From: Bdellovibrionales bacterium
GTDB taxonomy: Bacteria; Bdellovibrionota; Bdellovibrionia; Bdellovibrionales; UBA1609
Length of the DNA: 8,442 bases
Reading direction: 5' to 3'
Assembly: GCA_028279085.1 (NCBI GenBank)
Contig: JANQSX010000037.1
Coordinates: forward strand, 1 to 8,442
Position numbers and translations under genes: made by a program. Below the pieces are notes generated by a model. That model had not been told where the DNA came from. It saw only the letters and a program-made list of their open reading frames with translations, and did not search any database. This document shows, piece by piece, positions 1-6,303 of the stretch. Numbering within the stretch: the first letter of the stretch is position 1; each line of letters begins with the position of its first letter.

Positions 1-573
1 CCAATGAAAGAACAGGCGGGAAAATCCGCTGAATTAGAAGTGACCCTGGTGGATATTAAAAAAAAGCTTTTACCGGAACTAGATGAAGAGTTTGTTAAAA
101 AATTCAAATGCAAAGATATGGAACAATTAAAGTCACTCATTCGCCAATCTATTGAAAAAGAAAAACAAGGGCAATCATACGATCTTATGAGAGAAGAGAC
201 GCTTAAACAATTAGTGGATAAAAATCCGATTGAGCTTTTACCGGAAGGAGTAATAAATGAGCAAGAGCAAGCTATTATTTCTTCTGCAGAGGGACGTTTA
301 AAGAAATCAGGAATGGGTGAGAAAGAAATTGAACAATATAAAAAAAAATATCAGGAAGAGTTTCAAAAACAAGCTCGATTTATGGTGCAGTCCTCTTATT
401 TGATTTATACTCTGGCCAATAAGCTCAATATATCTGTTTCTCCTCAGGAAGTGAAGTTATATCTTCAAGAGAGTAAGGGAGCTCAGACCAAGGAAGAATA
501 TGAGAAAATAGAGAATTTTTTAATTCAGGAAAAGACAATTGAACATCTTATTAATACAGCGACAAAAAGTTGA
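1..573 (+). CDS. tig: Trigger factor, C-terminal part (partial, 5' end outside window)
   Basis: This is the last 190 codons plus stop of trigger factor, the ribosome-associated chaperone that binds nascent chains at the exit tunnel in the cytoplasm. The frame is open to the left edge (the first codon, CCA, is Pro), so the Met at base 4 is internal and not a start. The first 12 or so residues (GKSAELEVTL) are the end of the FKBP-like prolyl isomerase domain. They are followed by the linker VDIKKKLLPELDEEF, typical of the junction to the C-terminal substrate-binding domain, which is all helical and charged here. The motif NPIELLPEGVINEQ is the family's 'NP.e.P..l...q' segment. A full-length protein is about 430-450 residues, so the ribosome-binding and most of the isomerase domain lie outside. 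In many bacteria clpP and clpX follow tig; here an opposite-strand gene follows after 5 bases. Identification is from recalled family sequence. Confidence 0.93.
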   Translation, partial: PMKEQAGKSAELEVTLVDIKKKLLPELDEEFVKKFKCKDMEQLKSLIRQSIEKEKQGQSYDLMREETLKQLVDKNPIELLPEGVINEQEQAIISSAEGRLKKSGMGEKEIEQYKKKYQEEFQKQARFMVQSSYLIYTLANKLNISVSPQEVKLYLQESKGAQTKEEYEKIENFLIQEKTIEHLINTATKS

Positions 574-578
574 AAATT

Positions 579-797
579 TTATGTACCGCTAAGAAAGTCA
601 AAAATATTAGCTAATTTACTCGTTGTAGTTTTATATATTTCTGTAAATTGACAGCGTTTGCAACTTATCGTGGAAAATTTTTTGTTTTGTACATTGAACA
701 ATTTTGTAAATATTCCCCCGCTGGTAGCGGCAAATTTGCCAATTTCACATTCATGATGATTACATTTAGAACATCGCCAATCTATTTGTTGTTTCAT
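579..797 (-). CDS. Small zinc-ribbon protein (DUF2082 / zinc_ribbon_13 type)
   Basis: A 72-residue cytoplasmic protein with two CxxC knuckles, CSKC at residues 9-12 and CKRC at 46-49, expected to bind one Zn2+ as a zinc ribbon. Between them is the segment SGGIFTKLFNVQNKKFSTI, and the knuckles are followed by FTEIYK. This pattern (glycines, 'LF(D/N)VQNKKF', then 'CK.C.(Y/F)TE.YK') is what I recall of the small family annotated as nucleic-acid-binding Zn-ribbon proteins; the true function is unknown. The start ATG is preceded by a strong purine-rich site, AAGGGGGG (bases 804-811 on the minus strand), 6 bases upstream. It lies 53 bases downstream of the antiporter gene on the same strand, so co-transcription is likely. 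Its stop is 5 bases from the stop of tig, leaving no room for a terminator between them. Confidence 0.85.
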   Translation of the reverse strand: MKQQIDWRCSKCNHHECEIGKFAATSGGIFTKLFNVQNKKFSTISCKRCQFTEIYKTTTSKLANIFDFLSGT

Positions 798-803
798 TGT
801 TTT

Positions 804-811
804 CCCCCCTT
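804..811 (-). promoter_or_regulatory. Ribosome binding site of the zinc-ribbon gene
   Basis: AAGGGGGG on the minus strand, 6 bases before the ATG at 797-795. The run of six G is an unusual form of the Shine-Dalgarno site. A similar G-run (AAAAGGGGG) precedes the exported repeat protein at 7600, so this may be a habit of the organism. Confidence 0.6.
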
Positions 812-850
812 AGTTTAAAATCAATTCAAACTAGATAATTATATCTTATC

Positions 851-1798
851 TTAACGGGCAAACAATAGAAAGCTCATATAACAAATATATCCGCTGAAAA
901 ATAGATAAGGTAGTATTTTTTGTATCCATTGAATTTTATAACAAAAAAGCAAGCTGAATAAAATAATATGAATCGCCATGAGCACAGGAAGATCAATTGT
1001 AAACATCTGAGTATCAATATTGGCAGGTAGTATCCAAGCAGCCGTTCCAAGAATAGCAAAAGTGTTGAATATATTGGAGCCGATAATATTTCCTATTGCC
1101 ATGTCCTTTTGCTCTTTTAAAAGGGCTGTAATAGAGGCAAACAACTCTGGCAAACTAGTGCCAACAGATACAATGAGTATGCCGATTAGTCTTTCGGACA
1201 TTCCTATTTTTTGTCCCAGATAGGAAGCTCCTATAACAGTAAAATGAGAGCCTCCGATAAGCAGGACAAAACCTAAAATAATAAATAATATCTCTTTTGG
1301 AAAAAATATTTTTATCTGATGTGAGCTTACTTCCAGACTTGCTTTTTGTTTTTGAGCGGATAACGAACTAAAAACTATATAAGCCAGAAAAATAATAGTT
1401 AGAACGAAAGCATCCCAACGGGAAAGGAAATAATTAAACATAAGCGGGATGAGAGCGAAGCCGCTAAAAAAAAGAAATAAGATGTCTTTTTTGATAAGAT
1501 TGATATTGAGTTGTGATAAAGGTCTAAATAAAATTAAACCTAAGACCAGTAAAATGTTAAATATATTAGAACCAAAAACATTAGATACAGCTAGGTTTGG
1601 TAAGCCTTTTATGGAGGAAATGGTGGATACTGCCCATTCCGGCGCTGAAGTTCCCATTCCTAATAAAATAACTCCTACAAAAAATGGGTGTATTCCTAGA
1701 CATTTGGCTAGTAAAGAACCTTTTCTGACTAATAATTCAGCACCAATAATTAAGCCAGCCAAGCCAATAATCAAAATTGATAAATGAAAAACAGTCAA
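851..1798 (-). CDS. CaCA-family Ca2+(K+/Na+)/cation antiporter, YrbG-like
   Basis: Inner-membrane exchanger of the Ca2+:cation antiporter superfamily, about 10 hydrophobic helices in two inverted halves. Both alpha repeats are present. Alpha-1 (about residues 45-87) has GMGTSAPEWAVS, then GSNIFNILLVLG. Alpha-2 (about 211-250) has SVGTSLPELFAS, then GSNIFNTFAILG. The acidic residue of each GTSxPE motif, which coordinates Ca2+ in characterised members, is kept. Alpha-1 has Trp where Leu is usual (PEW instead of PEL). A hydrophilic loop around residues 145-162 separates the halves. Start choice: I place it at TTG 1798-1796 because AAAGAGGTGG lies just upstream and the protein then begins at the first membrane helix. 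The longest frame begins at another TTG at 1822, adding 8 residues (YNLKRWF after the start) with no visible ribosome site. Length 315 residues is normal for the family. Exact ions are not predictable. Confidence 0.88.
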   Translation of the reverse strand: MTVFHLSILIIGLAGLIIGAELLVRKGSLLAKCLGIHPFFVGVILLGMGTSAPEWAVSTISSIKGLPNLAVSNVFGSNIFNILLVLGLILFRPLSQLNINLIKKDILFLFFSGFALIPLMFNYFLSRWDAFVLTIIFLAYIVFSSLSAQKQKASLEVSSHQIKIFFPKEILFIILGFVLLIGGSHFTVIGASYLGQKIGMSERLIGILIVSVGTSLPELFASITALLKEQKDMAIGNIIGSNIFNTFAILGTAAWILPANIDTQMFTIDLPVLMAIHIILFSLLFCYKIQWIQKILPYLFFSGYICYMSFLLFAR

Positions 1799-1801
1799 AA
1801 A

Positions 1802-1811
1802 CCACCTCTTT
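1802..1811 (-). promoter_or_regulatory. Ribosome binding site that fixes the antiporter start
   Basis: AAAGAGGTGG on the minus strand. The GAGG core is 6 bases before TTG at 1798-1796. The site would lie inside the coding sequence if translation began at the upstream TTG (1822), so it argues for the shorter protein. Confidence 0.6.
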
Positions 1812-1867
1812 AAGTTGTACAATCTTACAAAGATAAAAATTTTACATATTTTTTTCTAATAGATTAC

Positions 1868-1886
1868 TATAAAAGGATCTTTTATA
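1868..1886. repeat. Short AT-rich perfect palindrome between divergent genes
   Basis: TATAAAAG, a 3-base loop GAT, then CTTTTATA, in the 246-base gap between the divergently transcribed antiporter and dksA-like genes. The right arm overlaps a perfect -10 hexamer TATAAT (1883-1888, + strand), but no good -35 box sits 16-18 bases upstream of it. It could be an operator or a chance AT-rich palindrome. Confidence 0.35.
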
Positions 1887-1961
1887 ATGCTATGAGTAAA
1901 ATAAAAAGGGGCTGATTTTGCTTATTTTTTTACTATATTTAAAAAAAAGTGTAAAATTTTC

Positions 1962-1990
1962 TTGCCAGAATGTTCCTATATCTGGATAAC
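1962..1990 (+). promoter_or_regulatory. Candidate sigma70 promoter of the dksA-like gene
   Basis: TTGCCA (5 of 6 matches to TTGACA) at 1962-1967, a 17-base spacer, and GATAAC (4 of 6 matches to TATAAT) at 1985-1990. The start of transcription would fall near 1997, giving a leader of about 48 bases before the ATG at 2045. The preceding 50 bases are A/T tracts that could act as an UP element. Confidence 0.45.
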
Positions 1991-2044
1991 TTGTCAAATA
2001 CCTTCAGGATGAAGTGAGTTCATATCTAACCAAGGAGCGGTCTA

Positions 2045-2434
2045 ATGGTATCAAAAGAAACCTTAAAAGAAATCCCCAAAGAAATAATTAGTAAGTGTCG
2101 AGAGAAGTTGTTGAAGACAAAAACAGATCTTTTAAATCAGGTCCGAGAGGCTCAAAATGAAATAATTTTTTCTGAAGGTCATAGAGGGGATGAAGCGGAT
2201 CAAACGGTTCGTCTGATGGAAGAAAAAGAATTTCTTAGTCGCAATGAAAGAATCAACCAGCAATTGATGGAAGTGGAAATGGCTCTAGCTCGTATTGAAC
2301 AAGGTTGTTATGGTATTTGTGAAGAAACCGGTGAGTTGATTGAATTAGAGCGTTTGATGGCTCTTCCGTGGACAGCTTTAAGTATTGAAGGAGCTGAGAT
2401 CAGAGAAAGTATGAGTAAGAAGTACGCTCGGTAG
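2045..2434 (+). CDS. DksA/TraR-family RNA polymerase-binding regulator with degenerate zinc site
   Basis: A 129-residue protein expected to enter the RNA polymerase secondary channel and modulate transcription initiation, often with ppGpp. The N-terminal two thirds form a long charged coiled coil. The tip carries GDEADQT (about residues 56-62), aligning with DPVDRA of E. coli DksA: the second Asp is kept but the key Ala is Thr. The C-terminal globular part has GCYGICEETGELIELERLMA followed by LPWTALSIEG. The four zinc positions read Cys, Thr, Ser, Gly with the canonical spacing, so the C4 zinc finger cannot form. Pseudomonas aeruginosa DksA2 has a similar Cys-Thr-Ser-Ala pattern and folds without zinc, as I recall. 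The start ATG has AAGGAG 7 bases upstream (2032-2037). The downstream gene is convergent with a 34-base gap and no clear terminator hairpin. The family is secure; which promoters it controls is not. Confidence 0.9.
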   Translation: MVSKETLKEIPKEIISKCREKLLKTKTDLLNQVREAQNEIIFSEGHRGDEADQTVRLMEEKEFLSRNERINQQLMEVEMALARIEQGCYGICEETGELIELERLMALPWTALSIEGAEIRESMSKKYAR

Positions 2435-2468
2435 TTCATTAGTTAAAAAGATATAAATTTGTAGATTT

Positions 2469-3494
2469 TTACTTTGTTAAGGACTTGTTTAAAATAGCTT
2501 GTCCAAGACGAAAAAGCAAGCGAGCACCGACCTGTGCGTCCCATATATCTGTTTTTCCTGTGGGAGCAGCTACTTCCACCAAATCAAAACCAATAATGTC
2601 CTTTTGAGATTGAATAAGTTGTTTGAGTAAATAATTCGTTTGTTCAAAGTCCATTCCTCCTGGAACAGGAGTGCCTGTGTGAGGAAATAAATGAGGTTGA
2701 AGGCCATCTACATCTAGAGAAATATATATCTTTTCAGGGAGTAATTGAATGATGGTTTCTACAAGGGATTGCCATGTGCTACCTTCAAAAAGCGCTGTTT
2801 TTATATCTGAGTCAAAAAAAGTATGTATTTTTTTATTTTCTTTTATAAGGAAATATTCTTCTTTACAGTAATCTCTTACTCCTATTTGAACTAGCATAGA
2901 AGGGGAGTGGGAATGATGAATTATATTGTACATCACACTAGCGTGGGAGTGACGAAAACCTTGATAACTTTTTCGTAAATCCGCATGAGCATCAATATGT
3001 AAAACACCAAAATCCTCTTGGTAGATTTCACTAAAATAACGAATAGCTCCTTCTGAAGTGGAATGATCTCCTCCTACCAGGCCAAATTGTTTTCCAGCTT
3101 TGTGAATTTTTTTTGTTTCTTCATACACCCAACTTACCATGTCAGCACAGGCTTGGTTAATTTCTTGAATAAGTTTTATTGGAAAATCTCCTGGAGCATC
3201 TTCTTCCAGAGCAATAATAGGCAAGGCTTTTTCTCTGGTTTGTTTATTTAGTGTTTTTAGGAAATCCGGTGGAGCGAGAAGACAAATCCCCTGATCCCTC
3301 ACATCATCTATCCCTGGTGCAAAGAAATCCATTTGCGAGGAAGCACGGGCGATTATTTCAGGACCTTTATGTGCTCCTTCTCCAAAAGAGGCTGTGGCTG
3401 ACCAGGGAACAGCCAGTAGAATCAACTCTGAGTCTTTATAATTAGAAGTACGTCCAAAAATACTTAAGTTTTTTATCATTATTTGTTTTGACAC
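2469..3494 (-). CDS. Arginase/agmatinase (ureohydrolase) family protein
   Basis: A cytoplasmic binuclear Mn2+ hydrolase fold that typically releases urea from arginine, agmatine or a related guanidino compound. All metal ligands are visible: GGDHS (His144), DAHAD (Asp168, His170, Asp172) and SLDVDGLQP (Asp261, Asp263). The family segment TGTPVPGGM follows at 274-281 and a Glu in VEVAAP at about 307. The fourth-position Asp of the usual D.D.LDP motif is Gln here (DVDGLQP), next to but not one of the ligands. At 341 residues it is longer than typical agmatinases (about 300); the extra sequence lies around residues 60-120, before the first metal motif. The annotated start is GTG 3494-3492; an ATG five codons in (3479-3477) is an alternative and neither has a well-spaced ribosome site. 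No polyamine or arginine gene flanks it, so the substrate (agmatine, arginine, formiminoglutamate, guanidinobutyrate) is open. Confidence 0.85.
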   Translation of the reverse strand: MSKQIMIKNLSIFGRTSNYKDSELILLAVPWSATASFGEGAHKGPEIIARASSQMDFFAPGIDDVRDQGICLLAPPDFLKTLNKQTREKALPIIALEEDAPGDFPIKLIQEINQACADMVSWVYEETKKIHKAGKQFGLVGGDHSTSEGAIRYFSEIYQEDFGVLHIDAHADLRKSYQGFRHSHASVMYNIIHHSHSPSMLVQIGVRDYCKEEYFLIKENKKIHTFFDSDIKTALFEGSTWQSLVETIIQLLPEKIYISLDVDGLQPHLFPHTGTPVPGGMDFEQTNYLLKQLIQSQKDIIGFDLVEVAAPTGKTDIWDAQVGARLLFRLGQAILNKSLTK

Positions 3495-3571
3495 CTTTTA
3501 TCTTTTTTATAAGACATTATTTATATTGTGAAGTAATATAAATAAATATTTTTTAAATAAGGAGAATAATC
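3495..3571. promoter_or_regulatory. Divergent promoter region, ureohydrolase / peptide transporter operon
   Basis: A 77-base, very AT-rich gap between divergent starts. On the + strand it offers -10-like TATATT (3522-3527) and TATAAA (3537-3542), without a convincing -35 at proper spacing. A perfect TTGACA (3488-3493) lies at the edge, inside the ureohydrolase start region, with TATAAG 14 bases downstream, which is a short spacer. The region must drive both genes, but the exact boxes are not resolved. AAGGAG at 3559-3564 is the ribosome site of the transporter operon. Confidence 0.35.
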
Positions 3572-5269
3572 ATGATTAACAACTCTTTCACTGTTATCAA
3601 ATATTGTTTTTTTCAGAGGAATTGGATTCGGAAGAGTGTTTTTTTCTGTATGTTTTTAATCGTTTCATTTTCTTCCTGTACGGGAAAGAATAAAAAAGAT
3701 TTATCTGATAAGGGAACAACTAGTATAGATAAAACAGGAAAAAATGTTACTTTTTTTAGGAATTTAGGTTCTGAACCGGAAACTCTACATCCCATACGTT
3801 CTACGGATGTATACGCTTCAGTCATAAAAGATTATGTATTGGATTCTATGTTAATGCGCCATTCTGATACTTATGAATGGGAACCTCATTTAGCAAAAAA
3901 TTGGGAAGTTAGTAAAGACCACAGGTTATTCACTTTTACTATTCGTTCTAATGTAAAATGGCATGATGGTCATCCACTCACAGTTAAAGATATAGCCTTT
4001 TCTTTTAATGCTTATAAAGATCCTTCTTTTGGAGGAGCGCATTTTCTTCCTTATTTGGAAAATATTGAGTCTGTTAAAATTTTAGATGATAAAAGAGTGC
4101 AATTTAAAGCTAATAAAAAATATTTTGGAAACTTGGCTGTTTTAGGAGGATTGAGTATTATTCCTGAACACATATACAAGGAAAAAGAAAAAAAATTAAG
4201 TCACATATTAGTCGGTTCCGGCCCCTATATTTTTAAAAAATATGAAAAAGGAAAAAAAATTATCTTAGAACAGAATAAAGACTGGTGGGGACGATCGGTA
4301 AAAAATAATACTCATCGTATTAAACGTATTGTGTTTCGTTTTATTAGAGATGAGAATGATCAGTTGATTAGAATGGCAGCAGGAAGTTTTGATTTTTTGG
4401 GCTTGAGTGCTGAAGCTTATATGAGAAAAACCAGTAAGCCCCCTTGGGGAGAAACCATTATAAAAAAAGAAGTGAGTAATAAACAACCTTCCGGTTATAG
4501 TTATATTGGATGGAATTTAAAGAATCCGCTTTTTCAAAATAAAAAAACCAGAAAGGCTTTAGTGTATTTAATGAATAGAGAATTAATGAATGAAAAGTTT
4601 CGGTATGGAAAGGCTAAACTAGCTAGTGGTCCATGGCATTCATGGAGTGATTATGCAGATTCCTCCGTACAACCTATTGCCTTTGATCCTAAAAAAGCAG
4701 GGAAACTTTTAAGTGAAGATGGTTGGAAAGATACAGACCAAAACGGAATTTTAGATAAAATGATTCAAAATCAAAAAAAAGAATTTAGTTTTACTTTAAT
4801 CTTTTCCAAGAAGGATGTGGAAAAATATTTAACTATATATCAACAGGATTTGAAAAAAAGTGGTATTAATATGTCTCTTCGATTTATGGATTGGAGTGCC
4901 TTCTTGAAGCTTATTCATGAGAAAAAGTTTGAAGCGGTCAACTTAGGTTGGTCTGGTGGTTCAGTGGAACTGGATCCCAAGCAAATATGGCATTCTGAAT
5001 CTTCTAGAAAGGGAGGTCATAACTTTATTAATTACTCTAACCCTGAGGTGGATAAGTTAATTGATAAGGGTCGGGTGGAAATGAATCGTAATAAAAGAAT
5101 AAAGATATTTCAAAAAGTATATCATCTCATTGCTGAAGATTATCCTTATTTGTTTTTATTTAACTCTCCTGTTCAGTTTTATTCTCACAATAAAAAACTT
5201 AAAATGGAAAAAGATACTCATGTATATGAATTAGGGGCAAAGTATTGGCAGCTAAGTGGTGATCTTTAA
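3572..5269 (+). CDS. yejA: Peptide ABC transporter substrate-binding lipoprotein (family 5, YejA-like)
   Basis: Solute-binding protein that would capture oligopeptides in the periplasm for the two permeases downstream. The N-terminus has a 20-residue basic region, a hydrophobic stretch (about 22-34) and a lipobox-like FSSC, so Cys36 is the probable lipidation site after signal peptidase II cleavage. Family 5 hallmarks follow: GSEPETLHP (66-74), PHLAKNWEVS (about 105-114), FTIRSNVKWHDG ending at 133, then LTVKDIAFSF; further on SGPYIFKKYEKGKKIILEQN and DPKKAGKLLSEDGW. The segment DTDQNGILD after that Trp resembles a Ca2+-loop and is common in this family. At 565 residues the length is normal. 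ATG has AAGGAG 7 bases upstream. Its stop overlaps the next start by one base (TAATG). The gene symbol is chosen mainly because the permeases are YejB- and YejE-like. In E. coli the Yej system imports microcin C and peptides; the substrate here is unknown. Confidence 0.88.
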   Translation: MINNSFTVIKYCFFQRNWIRKSVFFCMFLIVSFSSCTGKNKKDLSDKGTTSIDKTGKNVTFFRNLGSEPETLHPIRSTDVYASVIKDYVLDSMLMRHSDTYEWEPHLAKNWEVSKDHRLFTFTIRSNVKWHDGHPLTVKDIAFSFNAYKDPSFGGAHFLPYLENIESVKILDDKRVQFKANKKYFGNLAVLGGLSIIPEHIYKEKEKKLSHILVGSGPYIFKKYEKGKKIILEQNKDWWGRSVKNNTHRIKRIVFRFIRDENDQLIRMAAGSFDFLGLSAEAYMRKTSKPPWGETIIKKEVSNKQPSGYSYIGWNLKNPLFQNKKTRKALVYLMNRELMNEKFRYGKAKLASGPWHSWSDYADSSVQPIAFDPKKAGKLLSEDGWKDTDQNGILDKMIQNQKKEFSFTLIFSKKDVEKYLTIYQQDLKKSGINMSLRFMDWSAFLKLIHEKKFEAVNLGWSGGSVELDPKQIWHSESSRKGGHNFINYSNPEVDKLIDKGRVEMNRNKRIKIFQKVYHLIAEDYPYLFLFNSPVQFYSHNKKLKMEKDTHVYELGAKYWQLSGDL

Positions 5270-6303
5270 TGTGGATATATCTTTTTAAAAGGGTATTGGC
5301 TATTGTTCCCACTCTTTTGGGAATTACTGTCGTCTGTTTTTTTATTATCAATTTGGCTCCTGGTGGACCTGTTGAACAAAAAATAGCTCAGCTTCAATTT
5401 GCAGGAGCTTTTGCGGGCAATATGGGAAGTGCCGGTAGTCACTCTCAGTCTTCCGCTATTTCAGAAGAGGTGATCAATAATCTCAAAAAACAATATGGTT
5501 TTGATAAACCTGTTCATGTTCGTTACTGGTTATGGATTAAAAGTATTATTACTTTTGATTTTGGAGATAGTTTTACTTATGAAGAACCGGTCATTTCCGT
5601 TATTGTATCCAAGTTTCCTGTCTCTCTTCAATTTGGTATAGTTTCTTTAATTTTAACTTATCTAATATGTATCCCTTTGGGTATTCTTAAGGCGATTCGG
5701 GAAGGGGAGCGTTTTGACTTCGTTAGTAGTATTGTTTTATTGATAATGTATTCTATCCCTGCTTTAGTTTTAGGTATTTTATTAAAAACTTATTTAACCG
5801 GAGGAGGCTTTCTTAATTGGTTCCCTGTTGGTGATTTGTACTCCGATCAATATTTTGATAAAGATTTTTTTGGAAAAGTCATAGATCGTATTCATCATTT
5901 TGTTTTACCTCTTGTTTGTTACATGATTGGGCATTTTACTGTGCTGACTTTTTTAACAAAGAATTCTTTATTAGATGAAGTGCGGTTGGATTATGTTAGA
6001 ACGGCTAAAGCTAAAGGGTTGCATCAGAAAACAGTAATATATAAACACGCATTGAGAAATGCCCTCATTCCCATTGTGACAGGTCTAGGCTCTTTCTTAG
6101 GGTTATTTTTTGCCGGTTCTCTGATTGTGGAAAAAATTTTTACTTTGGATGGAATTGGTTTACTGGGTTATAACTCAGTCATTAATAGAGATTATCAAGT
6201 CTTGATGGCATTGATTTTTTTTCAAGCTGTGTTGGCTTTATTTGGAAGACTAATATCCGATTTTGCGTATGTTTTAGTGGATCCAAGGATTGATTTCTCA
6301 TGA
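5269..6303 (+). CDS. yejB: Peptide ABC transporter permease, YejB-like
   Basis: Inner-membrane permease subunit of an oligopeptide importer, 344 residues (E. coli YejB is about 364). The N-terminus IYLFKRVLAIVPTLLGITVV is helix 1, followed by NLAPGGPVEQKIAQ, which is characteristic of YejB and distinguishes it from DppB/OppB. A Gly/Ser-rich hydrophilic region (about 45-65) and YGFDKPVHVRYWLW come next, also YejB-like. The core transport domain starts at DFGDSF (about 97-102). The EAA loop that docks the ATPase is at about 241-268 (DYVRTAKAKG...HALRNALIP), with the conserved Gly250 intact. The C-terminus is the usual short VDPRIDFS. ATG overlaps the stop of the binding protein gene by one base and its own stop overlaps the next start in ATGA, so the three genes are translationally coupled. 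Confidence 0.92.
   Translation: MWIYLFKRVLAIVPTLLGITVVCFFIINLAPGGPVEQKIAQLQFAGAFAGNMGSAGSHSQSSAISEEVINNLKKQYGFDKPVHVRYWLWIKSIITFDFGDSFTYEEPVISVIVSKFPVSLQFGIVSLILTYLICIPLGILKAIREGERFDFVSSIVLLIMYSIPALVLGILLKTYLTGGGFLNWFPVGDLYSDQYFDKDFFGKVIDRIHHFVLPLVCYMIGHFTVLTFLTKNSLLDEVRLDYVRTAKAKGLHQKTVIYKHALRNALIPIVTGLGSFLGLFFAGSLIVEKIFTLDGIGLLGYNSVINRDYQVLMALIFFQAVLALFGRLISDFAYVLVDPRIDFS

Noticed and set aside
811..833. Weak inverted repeat TAGTTT...AAACTA between the antiporter and zinc-ribbon genes
   Set aside because: It is a 6-base AT-rich stem with an 11-base loop, not followed by a T tract in the direction of transcription. It is probably chance and not a terminator.
1449..1787. A 112-codon + strand frame opposite the antiporter gene
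   Set aside because: It is antisense to a clear CaCA gene with both alpha motifs; the predicted protein is proline/lysine-rich shadow sequence without a domain or ribosome site.
3488..3513. Perfect TTGACA followed by TATAAG as a promoter for the transporter operon
   Set aside because: The spacer is only 14 bases, too short for a normal sigma70 promoter, and the -35 lies in the start region of the opposite gene. It is kept only as part of a broadly defined promoter region.
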